From: Lachnospiraceae bacterium
Lineage (GTDB): Bacteria > Bacillota > Clostridia > Lachnospirales > Lachnospiraceae
Length of the DNA: 6,438 nucleotides
Assembly: GCA_014804285.1 (NCBI GenBank)
Contig: JAAVAA010000027.1
Location: forward strand, 22,638 to 29,075
Direction: 5' to 3'
The notes under the pieces are model-generated. The model was not told the DNA's origin, searched no databases, and was given only the letters and a program-made list of their open reading frames with translations. Every line of letters begins with the position of its first letter. The stretch's first letter is position 1. The position numbers and the translations under genes were made by a program. Below are positions 1-6,135 of this stretch, one piece after another.

Positions 1-1010
1 AAACCGCCGGATAATGCGATAATGGCACTCACATATTGCACCACCCGGCCTACGCCGAAGGCTCCTCCCAGCGCTTTTAAGGCGGCAAAAATATATGCTG
101 CTCCTACAAATATCTGTGACACAGCTCCGGATAGGGCCTGATATCCTCCCATGGGTCCTCTTGATGCTTTAGCCAGCTTTGAGGTAGGAATAAACGGGTT
201 ATACTTTTTCAAATTGCTTCTGCTCAAAATATCCTGACGGTAGATACGTACATCCAGCGCCTTAGAACGGTCATTTCCGAGATGTCCGAGCCAAAACCCG
301 AAAAGCCGATTTCCCAATTGGTTTTCATCTGCATACTTTACCCAGTACGATCCCGCTTTAACAGATAGTAGGGGTGCCGCAAACGTGACACCAAACATAA
401 TCGCGATAATAAGCAGAATAAAAATAGGATGATTAAGTATCATTAACCCGCCGCTGCCTGCTGTAACCGGCAGTATAAACAGTGACGCAGTTAACAGGAT
501 TGCGCTGATAATGGACATAACAGAACTGATAATCGCTTCAAAACTATATATAAGCTTATATAGCCCCCATCCTCCTGAGTCTGTATTTTGCCATATCCGG
601 GAACGGAGTTCCTGTACATGGCTGTCATCCATATCCGCGAAATCCATCGACAGCAGCTTTTGGGTAAACACTTTATTCTGAGTATGCCAAAGACAGGCCA
701 CCTGAACATTCTTCCACCTGGTCAATCCTGCACAGAGCAGTGAAAGTACCGCAGATGTGCTCATCAATGCCAGTACATATGTCTTAAGCAAATGCGGATC
801 ACGCCCTCCTGCAATCTCATCGATAAGACGGGCCAACAGCCAAATATCCACATAAGGTGTCAAGGCGCAGACAACCCCGCAGATCAATATGGATAACAAT
901 AACCTGGGATTCTCTCTCCACCAGACACCAAATCCGCGCAATGCGAGCTGCGCTGTTTCTTTAAAAGAAACATGGGATTTACTTTTTCTCATTATAGTGC
1001 GAAGCTTCAT
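1..1010 (-). CDS. ABC exporter half-transporter, transmembrane part (partial, runs off left edge)
   Basis: 336 codons are visible from an ATG at 1010; the C-terminal part is outside the window. The visible protein is the membrane domain of an exporter-type ABC half-transporter. Hydrophobic segments lie near residues 37-64, 77-96, 160-182, 192-215 and 293-315. A charged cytoplasmic loop with DRSKALDVRIYRQD (residues 247-260) matches in place and style the coupling-helix loop of the neighbouring transporter. No Walker motifs are reached, so an ATPase domain is inferred. The start overlaps the stop of the upstream gene as ATGA, and AAGGAGG (1020-1026) lies 9 nt upstream, so translation is probably coupled. 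Together with the upstream gene it most likely forms a heterodimeric exporter. No C39 peptidase domain is seen in this N-terminal part. The substrate is unknown; peptide, lipid or drug export are all possible. Confidence 0.88.
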   Translation of the reverse strand, partial: MKLRTIMRKSKSHVSFKETAQLALRGFGVWWRENPRLLLSILICGVVCALTPYVDIWLLARLIDEIAGGRDPHLLKTYVLALMSTSAVLSLLCAGLTRWKNVQVACLWHTQNKVFTQKLLSMDFADMDDSHVQELRSRIWQNTDSGGWGLYKLIYSFEAIISSVMSIISAILLTASLFILPVTAGSGGLMILNHPIFILLIIAIMFGVTFAAPLLSVKAGSYWVKYADENQLGNRLFGFWLGHLGNDRSKALDVRIYRQDILSRSNLKKYNPFIPTSKLAKASRGPMGGYQALSGAVSQIFVGAAYIFAALKALGGAFGVGRVVQYVSAIIALSGG

Positions 1011-2854
1011 TTCCCACTTCCTCCTTCTCGATAATATCTGCTTTGAATCTCAAAGAGATCCACATAATGCCCATTCCGAGCAATTAATTCATCGTGTGTC
1101 CCCTCTTCATCGATACCCCCTTCCGCAATTAATATAATACGGTCGCAAAATCTGGTGGAGGCAAGGCGGTGGGAAATATAGATAGCCAGCCGGCCATCCG
1201 TAAGTTCACTGTACTTGTTATATATTTCACTCTCAGCAATCGGATCGAGCGCAGAAGTCGGTTCATCCAGTACGATGATCGGAGCATTTTTGTACAAAGC
1301 CCGAGCCAGCATCAACCGTTGCAATTCTCCTCCCGACAGATTAACGCCATCTTCAAATACTTTGCCTATATGCGTCTCCACACCGTTAGGCAGTCTGTCA
1401 ATTTTCTCCGTGAGCCCTGCCTGGTCGATGCACCGCTTCATTAACTCCATATTTATATTTTCATCAGTCTGCGCAATGTTTTCAGCAACCGTCACGTCAA
1501 GCACCGAAAAATCCTGGAATACTGCTGAGAAAAGTCGATAGTAATCCCGCCGATTATACGTTCTGATGTCGGTATCATTTAACAATACTTTTCCTTCTGT
1601 GGGATCCAGAAAACCACATATGAGTTTAATAAGTGTCGTTTTTCCGGCGCCATTTGAACCAACAATTGCCAGCTTCTCTCCCGGTCTGATCGTCAGGTTA
1701 ATATGAGAGAGGGTATTCTTCTCAGCCTCCGGATAACGGAAGGAAACATCCTGCAGCTTAATCTGATAAGGAATATTCAGGTTCGGAGTTATAGGGATAC
1801 CTTCCTCCATTTTAAATGTTTCCGGATAATCCAGAAATTCCCGAACTGCACAGATGTCAAGGCTTTGTTTCCGAAGCGCTGCAAGGTCGGTCATAATCTT
1901 GCCTATTCCGCTGGTAAAAACATTCACTGTATTAAAGTATAAAACAAACTGCGCGGCAGACACTTCACCCTTAAGCACAGCCCCAATTAAGAAAAGATAG
2001 ACAATACCGTTTCTCATGAATGTAAGCACTGCATCTATAATATTGCCCCAAATATAGACACGTTCACCGCATGCAGCAAAGCTGCGATACAGACGCAGCG
2101 TGCTGTTGTATACATCTTCTATCCAATCGTTCATTCCAAAAATACGGACATCCTTTGCCAATGTATAATCCTTGGATTTTTCGCTAAGGTAATTCATACG
2201 GCGGGAATATTCCGACTCTTCACCTCTGTGCCGGTATCCCCAACCGTTCAGGTAATTGCTCACAGAAAAGCTGACAATAGTGGTGACCAAAACGGCAATG
2301 ATCATGAATGGATTAAGAGTCGTAAGCAAAGAGAGATAAACAATAAATTCAACTACGTTTTTTAACAAATTCATCAATGTTGTCCAAATCACCTCAGTCG
2401 CTGCCGTGTTGCTGGTAACTAGCATGGAAGCTTTATCCATTTTTTTCCGGACATTCTGATCCTCAATATCAGGATATGACATAGTCAGCGCTTTATTTTG
2501 AATCATAGATCCGATAATGAGACGGACTTCAATACGCCCAAACTGTGAACATGATGAGAGGTAAGACCCGGCCGCGCTGAGCAATATTAATGCGCCTGTA
2601 AACAAGAGTATGATTGCCGTAAGCTCTGCAATAGAAACTTTAGCTTCAACAGCTCCGAGTATAGATGGCACAATAAAAAGCTGTGTAAGACTGAGCAGGA
2701 TCGAGGCCACTGCCATTGCCAGAGCAAACAAAATTACACTGCGGCGCTGTCTCCATGCAAGCGATACCATATATGCAATGTTCTGTCCTAAACTGTGAGC
2801 AGGCTTTTGCTTCATATGTTTGGCTCTACCCAGTGTTTTTGATGAAATAGACAT
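1007..2854 (-). CDS. ABC exporter half-transporter, fused membrane and ATPase domains
   Basis: A complete 615-residue protein, the usual length for a fused exporter half. Residues 1-35 are basic and cytoplasmic. The membrane domain covers about 38-330, with hydrophobic segments near 38-65, 77-98, 163-200 and 270-315 and the loop EKSKDYTLAKDVRIFGM at 225-241. The ATPase domain follows: aromatic A-loop FRYP (372-375), Walker A GSNGAGKTT (399-407), Q-loop Q447, signature LSGGELQ (506-512), Walker B with catalytic glutamate IIVLDEP (526-532) and switch histidine in ISHR (H562). All ATPase residues are intact, so this half should hydrolyse ATP. The start at 2854 is chosen for GAGGAGGA (2861-2868), 6 nt upstream; a later ATG at codon 14 has no such site. 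It is first of an operon of at least two genes with its own promoter. The family includes multidrug and peptide exporters; the cargo cannot be decided from sequence. Confidence 0.95.
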   Translation of the reverse strand: MSISSKTLGRAKHMKQKPAHSLGQNIAYMVSLAWRQRRSVILFALAMAVASILLSLTQLFIVPSILGAVEAKVSIAELTAIILLFTGALILLSAAGSYLSSCSQFGRIEVRLIIGSMIQNKALTMSYPDIEDQNVRKKMDKASMLVTSNTAATEVIWTTLMNLLKNVVEFIVYLSLLTTLNPFMIIAVLVTTIVSFSVSNYLNGWGYRHRGEESEYSRRMNYLSEKSKDYTLAKDVRIFGMNDWIEDVYNSTLRLYRSFAACGERVYIWGNIIDAVLTFMRNGIVYLFLIGAVLKGEVSAAQFVLYFNTVNVFTSGIGKIMTDLAALRKQSLDICAVREFLDYPETFKMEEGIPITPNLNIPYQIKLQDVSFRYPEAEKNTLSHINLTIRPGEKLAIVGSNGAGKTTLIKLICGFLDPTEGKVLLNDTDIRTYNRRDYYRLFSAVFQDFSVLDVTVAENIAQTDENINMELMKRCIDQAGLTEKIDRLPNGVETHIGKVFEDGVNLSGGELQRLMLARALYKNAPIIVLDEPTSALDPIAESEIYNKYSELTDGRLAIYISHRLASTRFCDRIILIAEGGIDEEGTHDELIARNGHYVDLFEIQSRYYREGGSGK

Positions 2855-2894
2855 AACAATTCCTCCTCTTACTATTTTGAAATATCATGTAAAT

Positions 2895-2923
2895 ATTTTA
2901 TGAATGAAATTCCGGCTTTTCAA
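2895..2923 (-). promoter_or_regulatory. Sigma-A-type promoter of the ABC exporter operon
   Basis: On the minus strand, TTGAAA (2918-2923) and TAAAAT (2895-2900) are separated by exactly 17 bp. Each differs from consensus by one base. Transcription would start near 2888, giving a leader of about 34 nt before the ATG at 2854. The terminator at 2985-3014 lies just upstream and would isolate this operon from the preceding gene, which supports the need for a separate promoter here. Confidence 0.7.
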
Positions 2924-2924
2924 T

Positions 2925-2943
2925 ATACCAAACACTTCGGTAT
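2925..2943. promoter_or_regulatory. Candidate operator: imperfect palindrome next to the -35 box
   Basis: ATACCAAAC and CTTCGGTAT form an inverted repeat around position 2934, with 7 of 9 positions matching. It sits one base upstream of the -35 hexamer of the ABC operon promoter, a usual place for a repressor or activator site. No regulator can be named from the sequence. Confidence 0.35.
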
Positions 2944-2945
2944 TA

Positions 2946-2957
2946 TTTTGTACAAAA
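2946..2957. repeat. Perfect 12-bp palindrome TTTTGTACAAAA
   Basis: This is a perfect dyad centred between 2951 and 2952, about 25 bp upstream of the -35 box of the ABC operon promoter. It could be a regulator half-site pair. It may also be a chance product of A/T-rich DNA, since TTTGTACAAA also occurs inside the ABC coding region near 1288-1298. Confidence 0.35.
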
Positions 2958-2984
2958 ATACAGGATTGTAATAATTTTTAAATC

Positions 2985-3014
2985 AACAAAAAGAGACCGC
3001 ATTTCTGCGGTCTC
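2985..3014 (-). terminator. Intrinsic (Rho-independent) terminator of the CD3324-type gene
   Basis: On the minus strand a perfect 9-bp stem, GAGACCGCA with TGCGGTCTC and a 4-nt loop (2993-3014), is followed by TTTTTGTT. It begins 5 nt after the TAA at 3020-3022. No U-tract follows on the plus strand, so it acts only for minus-strand transcripts. It separates the regulator unit from the ABC exporter operon. Confidence 0.9.
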
Positions 3015-3019
3015 ACATA

Positions 3020-3283
3020 TTACTTCTGGTAAACTATTTTTCGGATCGTATGAATCGAAAGGCAATATTCATCAGCTAAATCATCAATAGAAGCACCTTT
3101 TTGGTATTCATCCATAATTCTGCTGTTTCTTTGTTGCAATTCCTTACGATAACCAGATAATTCTCCCCAGTCTTTTCGCTGTTCCTGAATTGCAGGTATA
3201 TAAATGTATGCCCCTTGTATATACCCTTGTAATTCTTCAACCAATATATCGGGAAGAAGTACTTTCGCGTTTACATATTTCAT
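3020..3283 (-). CDS. CD3324-family small helix-turn-helix protein
   Basis: An 87-residue cytoplasmic protein. It resembles the clostridial CD3324 family (related to Mor-type transcription activators): N-terminal MKYVNAK, then a conserved-looking central stretch YIYIP (26-30) and KDWGELSGYRKEL (37-49), then a C-terminal helix-turn-helix at about 63-84 in which SIDDLADEY, the turn CLS and IHTIRKIV line up as the two helices. The open frame continues upstream past 3415. The ATG at 3283 is chosen because AAGGAGGA (3291-3298) lies 7 nt upstream and the family normally starts with MKYV. The gene has its own promoter, a leader of about 180 nt and a strong terminator. DNA binding is inferred from the fold; the target is unknown. 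Neighbouring operons are plausible targets. Confidence 0.85.
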   Translation of the reverse strand: MKYVNAKVLLPDILVEELQGYIQGAYIYIPAIQEQRKDWGELSGYRKELQQRNSRIMDEYQKGASIDDLADEYCLSIHTIRKIVYQK

Positions 3284-3290
3284 ACAGGCT

Positions 3291-3298
3291 TCCTCCTT
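3291..3298 (-). promoter_or_regulatory. Ribosome binding site that fixes the start of the CD3324-type gene
   Basis: AAGGAGGA on the minus strand lies 7 nt before the ATG at 3283. This decides against the longer in-frame starts upstream. The 5' edge of the site can pair with TTGA-containing sequence just upstream (CTTGA at 3310-3314), so a weak 5-bp hairpin may partly mask it. Confidence 0.75.
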
Positions 3299-3338
3299 GA
3301 TTATAATAGTCAAGCAGCAAAACCCGCGATCAATATTC

Positions 3339-3392
3339 AAGTGACTTCGATTACTCCATGCAAGCGTCACTTCCCGCAGGCCTTGCATGGAG
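3339..3392 (-). promoter_or_regulatory. Structured leader: 11-bp hairpin with potential H-type pseudoknot
   Basis: In the minus-strand RNA, CTCCATGCAAG (3392-3382) is perfectly complementary to CTTGCATGGAG (3364-3354), with a 17-nt loop. Inside the loop AAGTGAC (3372-3366) is perfectly complementary to GTCACTT just downstream (3345-3339). The order is arm A, arm B, A', B', which is the topology of an H-type pseudoknot with 11-bp and 7-bp stems. Connecting segments are 9, 1 and 8 nt. No U-tract follows, so it is not an intrinsic terminator. It sits in the leader of the CD3324-type gene and overlaps the end of a short leader ORF. A cis-regulatory role is inferred; no known riboswitch class is recognised. 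Confidence 0.45.
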
Positions 3393-3425
3393 CCAAGCTT
3401 GCTGGCCTCTTTCATTGACCCACAT
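3351..3425 (-). CDS. Possible 24-residue leader peptide upstream of the CD3324-type gene
   Basis: An ATG at 3425 opens 24 codons ending in TAA at 3351-3353. The peptide begins MWVNERGQQAW and ends GSDACME. GGAGGAGA (3432-3439) lies 6 nt upstream of the ATG, as good as the sites of the real genes here. The promoter at 3472-3500 places it near the 5' end of the transcript. The peptide has no signal sequence or membrane segment, and resembles no family I know. Its last codons run through the inverted repeat at 3354-3392, so a translating ribosome would unfold that structure. It could be a regulatory leader or an encoded small protein. Chance remains possible because it is short. Confidence 0.4.
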   Translation of the reverse strand: MWVNERGQQAWLHARPAGSDACME

Positions 3426-3471
3426 AAAATATCTCCTCCAATCTGTGTATATCCGCTTTAAAGATACAAAT

Positions 3472-3500
3472 ATTATAGCATTTTTTAAGTCCGTAGACAA
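3472..3500 (-). promoter_or_regulatory. Sigma-A-type promoter of the leader and CD3324-type gene
   Basis: On the minus strand TTGTCT (3495-3500) and a perfect TATAAT (3472-3477) are spaced by 17 bp. The -10 box is preceded by TGC, giving an extended -10 (TGCTATAAT). Transcription would start near 3465, about 180 nt before the ATG at 3283. No terminator is visible between this promoter and the end of the solute-binding gene, so read-through from that operon is also possible. Confidence 0.75.
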
Positions 3501-3522
3501 CACTGCTGTGCTGCATCACTGC
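3499..3522 (-). repeat. Three tandem 8-bp GCAG units abutting the -35 box
   Basis: Read on the minus strand, GCAGTGAT, GCAGCACA and GCAGTGTT follow each other without gaps. All share GCAG, and the outer two share GCAGTG. The last unit overlaps the first two bases of the -35 hexamer. The 8-bp period and the position suggest a possible activator site, but the repeats are short and degenerate. Confidence 0.3.
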
Positions 3523-3544
3523 AATTGCTATACATTTTTATATC

Positions 3545-4837
3545 TTATTTCGAACTTTCACTGACATAAATTGATGCCTTGTTCTGTATAATCTTCGTTA
3601 CTTCCTCCAACGTCTTGTCACCACTAAAATAACTATCCACTTCGTCCATAATAATCCGATACAGATGACGGTCATAGGCATCGTTGATCTGAGCGGACTC
3701 AATTATCTGCATCAACCTCTGCGTCTGTTCCTCTGTCAGACAGTAAATATACTGAGGCTGATCATCTCCTTCAAAGCTCACCTGATTTTTCACCACCGGC
3801 TGTTTCTCTCCGTCTACGATTTCATATTCCGTTTCCAGGCTTTGCGCAAGCTTTTCTTCCATTGCCACGCGATTTATAGGAAGTCCAAGTTCCTTCTGAT
3901 ACTCTATGTCAAGATATTGACTGATAAATTCCCAACAGATTTCTTTGTGTTTGCTTTTCCCGCTGATTGCAAGCACAGGCGAGTCCGGCGAAATCACCGT
4001 TCCGCTCACGCTCTCTGCCGGATAACCAATATAGGAAATATCCTTATCATCAAAAATATATTCTGCACTGGCAATGCCATAAATCCCTCCAATACGAGTC
4101 GGTATAATCAAAGCTTTTCCATCCAGAAATGCCTGCTTCACCGAAAAGTCCTCATCTATTTCCAACCCTTCCGGAAAGGAGGCGGCAAAAGAAAGCACCT
4201 GCTCAAACTCTCCCTGATCAAAGCTGCAGGTACCGCTTTCCCAGTCAATATAATATTCCATGCTTCCCGTAAGGATACGGCTCAAAACATCATATCTGGT
4301 CTCACCGGGATATAACATGACACCTTCCGGCTGCTCCTCATAACAGGCCATCATTTCCTGAATATTCCACTGTTCCCGCCCACCTAAGGCTTCTTTACTG
4401 CCTGCAAAGGTATCCAGAGTAAAACTCACAGGGATAGCATATAAACTGCCCTTGTAACAGAAGGATTCCAGTATATTGGTAAAATATTTGTCCAGATTCC
4501 CCTCAAGATAAGGCATCAGGTCTTCTGTATATCCTCCTATAACATCTGTATTGGAATACATCGATCCAAAATCAATCAGATCCGGTCCATTACCAGCTAT
4601 GATCTCCCGCTGAATCTGAGCAATTCCATCCTCCTCGGATATGTCTGCTCTTTGATAGCTTTTTATCTCAATCTGATAATCTGTATGATTTTGATTAAAT
4701 ACATCCACCTGCTTTTGTAATTCCGATTCCCCATAAAAGGAGGCAAGCACCAACACTACCGGTCCCTGTTTTTCTTTTCTTCCACAAGATGATAAACATA
4801 AAGTTAAAACAAGCAGTATAATAATTCCCTTTTTCAT
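3545..4837 (-). CDS. Extracellular solute-binding lipoprotein (family 1-type)
   Basis: A 430-residue protein anchored outside the membrane. MKKGIIILLVLTLCLSSCG is a lipoprotein signal with lipobox LSSC and lipidated Cys18. Family 1-like features follow: an early strand VLVLASFYGE (28-37), AGNGPDLIDF (81-90), YAIPVSFTLDTF (133-144), a hinge-side stretch GKALIIPTRIGGIYG (240-254), WEFISQYL with GLPINR (302-323), and a C-terminal segment around YFSGDKTLEEV (403-413). This family binds sugars, oligosaccharides or peptides for ABC import. The ligand is not readable here. The start at 4837 is supported by GGAGGAGA (4841-4848); an upstream in-frame ATG at 4879 would add 14 residues before the signal and is less likely. 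The start overlaps the stop of the preceding lipoprotein as ATGA. No importer permease is adjacent, so it may use a remote transporter or act as a sensor. Confidence 0.9.
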   Translation of the reverse strand: MKKGIIILLVLTLCLSSCGRKEKQGPVVLVLASFYGESELQKQVDVFNQNHTDYQIEIKSYQRADISEEDGIAQIQREIIAGNGPDLIDFGSMYSNTDVIGGYTEDLMPYLEGNLDKYFTNILESFCYKGSLYAIPVSFTLDTFAGSKEALGGREQWNIQEMMACYEEQPEGVMLYPGETRYDVLSRILTGSMEYYIDWESGTCSFDQGEFEQVLSFAASFPEGLEIDEDFSVKQAFLDGKALIIPTRIGGIYGIASAEYIFDDKDISYIGYPAESVSGTVISPDSPVLAISGKSKHKEICWEFISQYLDIEYQKELGLPINRVAMEEKLAQSLETEYEIVDGEKQPVVKNQVSFEGDDQPQYIYCLTEEQTQRLMQIIESAQINDAYDRHLYRIIMDEVDSYFSGDKTLEEVTKIIQNKASIYVSESSK

Positions 4838-5931
4838 TTTTCTCCTCCATCTACTGTCGGAATATAATAAAATGTACAACCCTTGGTTTCTTTGTCATGA
4901 ACCCTCATCCATAACCTTCCATCGCTAAGGATTTCATGAATATGCGCTTCTTCACCGGACGCTGGCATATCTTCCTTCGATATACGCTGCTCTACCGTAT
5001 CAGCCCCGTCTACATATGCAGATACACCACCTTCAATGTTAACAATAAGAAGCTCGGCATCCGCCCCTGCTGACATACTGGAATATTTACAGTCATAATT
5101 CGGTAATGAAATGCACATACCCGCTATTCCATCTTCTTCCAACAGTTCTAAAATATCCGCCCCCTGATAATCTTCATAAATGCAATACATTTTTCCTGAT
5201 TTTCCACGCCCAATAGCTTCTATCCTATCACTATTACAAGACCACCGCATCGTAACACCGCTATTTGGCTCTAATCTCAAAATGTCCCCTTCCTCATCAA
5301 AATAGAAATTTCCATCCAAGTCCGTGACAAAGCAAGTCGGAGACCTTTGTTCCCTTGCAAATAGATCCGAAACATCCAGCTTTCTTTCTACCTCTCCCTC
5401 TCGGTTAACCGTCCAAATATAACTGACTTCATAAGTCGGTACATTAAATTCCCATCCATCTTCTATAATCTTCTCCACTTCCATCACCAATATATGGAAT
5501 TTGCCTTGGTAATCTGTTGTCGTTTGCCTTATTGCCATATGATCCGGCAGTTCTATACAATTCCATGATAACGGCTGTCCTTCTTCGGGCATCTCCGCAA
5601 TATAAAACCTGTTCTCTTCAGAAGCGCTTCCATAATTATATAGTATATCTCCACTCACACTTAATACGCACTCTGAGAACGCCTCTCCATAACGGACAGC
5701 AACTGTCTGATTGGAACCAGCTTCAGAAGCCGCTTCCAGTATTTCCTCCTCCGGTTGAGTTTCTGCCTCATTCTCCAATTCTCCCGACACAGGAGTCTTT
5801 TCTATCCTATCTTCTGTTTTGTCATTCGACAAGTTTTCTGTCTCTTTATTTCCACATGAGGATACGAAGATCAGCATTGCGGTCAGCATTATCAAAATTA
5901 TAACTTTCTTGTAATTACATATTATATGCAC
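4834..5931 (-). CDS. Lipoprotein with acidic linker and beta-propeller-like repeats
   Basis: About 365 residues from a GTG at 5931. The N-terminus has basic residues, a hydrophobic stretch and lipobox VSSC (Cys26), so it is a membrane-anchored outer-face lipoprotein. Residues 28-72 form a Glu/Thr/Asn-rich linker. The rest carries repeats of the propeller type: DYQGKFHILV (about 140-149), DLDGNFYFDEEGDILRL (204-220), GKSGKMYCIYEDYQGADIL (243-261) and a later LSDGRLWMRV (335-344). I recognise no named family; the propeller call rests on these Asp/Gly-aromatic repeats. It overlaps the solute-binding gene by 4 bp (ATGA), so the two are made together. As I recall, clostridial proteins exist in which such a propeller region is fused ahead of a solute-binding domain; here they are separate. 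A GTG at 5943 is an alternative start, but the ribosome binding site runs into it. Confidence 0.75.
   Translation of the reverse strand: MHIICNYKKVIILIMLTAMLIFVSSCGNKETENLSNDKTEDRIEKTPVSGELENEAETQPEEEILEAASEAGSNQTVAVRYGEAFSECVLSVSGDILYNYGSASEENRFYIAEMPEEGQPLSWNCIELPDHMAIRQTTTDYQGKFHILVMEVEKIIEDGWEFNVPTYEVSYIWTVNREGEVERKLDVSDLFAREQRSPTCFVTDLDGNFYFDEEGDILRLEPNSGVTMRWSCNSDRIEAIGRGKSGKMYCIYEDYQGADILELLEEDGIAGMCISLPNYDCKYSSMSAGADAELLIVNIEGGVSAYVDGADTVEQRISKEDMPASGEEAHIHEILSDGRLWMRVHDKETKGCTFYYIPTVDGGEK
4841..4848 (-). promoter_or_regulatory. Ribosome binding site inside the upstream gene, for the solute-binding protein
   Basis: GGAGGAGA on the minus strand sits within the last codons of the preceding lipoprotein gene and 6 nt (from the GGAGG core) before the ATG at 4837. 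It sets the start at MKKGII and supports translational coupling through the ATGA overlap. Confidence 0.8.
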
Positions 5932-6072
5932 GATTCGAATCACTTCCTTTGGTATTTCAATTTTTATCCGGCGTCCTGCTGCCTTGATTCTACCCTTAAT
6001 CTTATAGTATCTGAAATGTCTGACAGATGTAAGAATCAGCCATTAAATTATAGATATTTCTCCTTGGAATTA

Positions 6073-6080
6073 TTGTACAA
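6073..6080. repeat. Palindrome TTGTACAA upstream of the lipoprotein operon
   Basis: A perfect 8-bp dyad with the same core as the 12-bp palindrome upstream of the ABC operon promoter (2946-2957). It lies about 20 bp upstream of the minus-strand TATAAT at 6047-6052, near where a -35 box or activator site would be expected. Confidence 0.25.
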
Positions 6081-6104
6081 AGAAATCCCCTTTCTCCTAT
6101 TTCT

Positions 6105-6135
6105 TTGCATAAAACCATGCACACACTAATATGAT
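6105..6135 (+). promoter_or_regulatory. Weak candidate promoter for the plus-strand gene
   Basis: TTGCAT (6105-6110) and TATGAT (6130-6135) are separated by 19 bp, two more than the optimum. A short inverted repeat, TGCAT with ATGCA (6106-6121), overlaps the -35 box. The leader before the ATG at 6164 would be about 22 nt. Confidence 0.3.

Noticed and set aside
3300..3305. Perfect TATAAT on the minus strand just before the CD3324-type gene.
   Set aside because: No -35 box lies at 16-18 bp (that position reads CGCGGG), and a start here would leave almost no leader before the ribosome binding site.
3354..3392. The 11-bp inverted repeat as an intrinsic terminator or the end of a mobile element.
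   Set aside because: Neither strand has a U-tract after it, and there is no transposase or flanking target duplication.
3339..3425. Programmed -1 frameshift at the pseudoknot joining the leader ORF to the regulator.
   Set aside because: The regulator's frame is +1 relative to the leader ORF, so a -1 shift would not join them. No slippery heptamer is seen before the structure.
3284..3457. In-frame N-terminal extension of the CD3324-type gene, including an ATG at 3415.
   Set aside because: The frame is open, but ATG 3283 has the ideal ribosome binding site and gives the family's usual N-terminus. The extension resembles no protein I know.
3665..4315. 216-codon open frame on the plus strand.
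   Set aside because: It is fully antisense to the solute-binding gene, and its translation looks like a shadow, rich in His, Arg and Phe without domain motifs.
5517..5903. 128-codon open frame on the plus strand.
   Set aside because: It is antisense to the propeller-like lipoprotein, with no ribosome binding site or recognisable domain.
6018..6026. TGTCTGACA dyad, with CTGT-N8-TCAG around it, as an SOS (LexA) box.
   Set aside because: The resemblance is to the proteobacterial box with a mismatch. Firmicute LexA sites look different, and no SOS gene is nearby.
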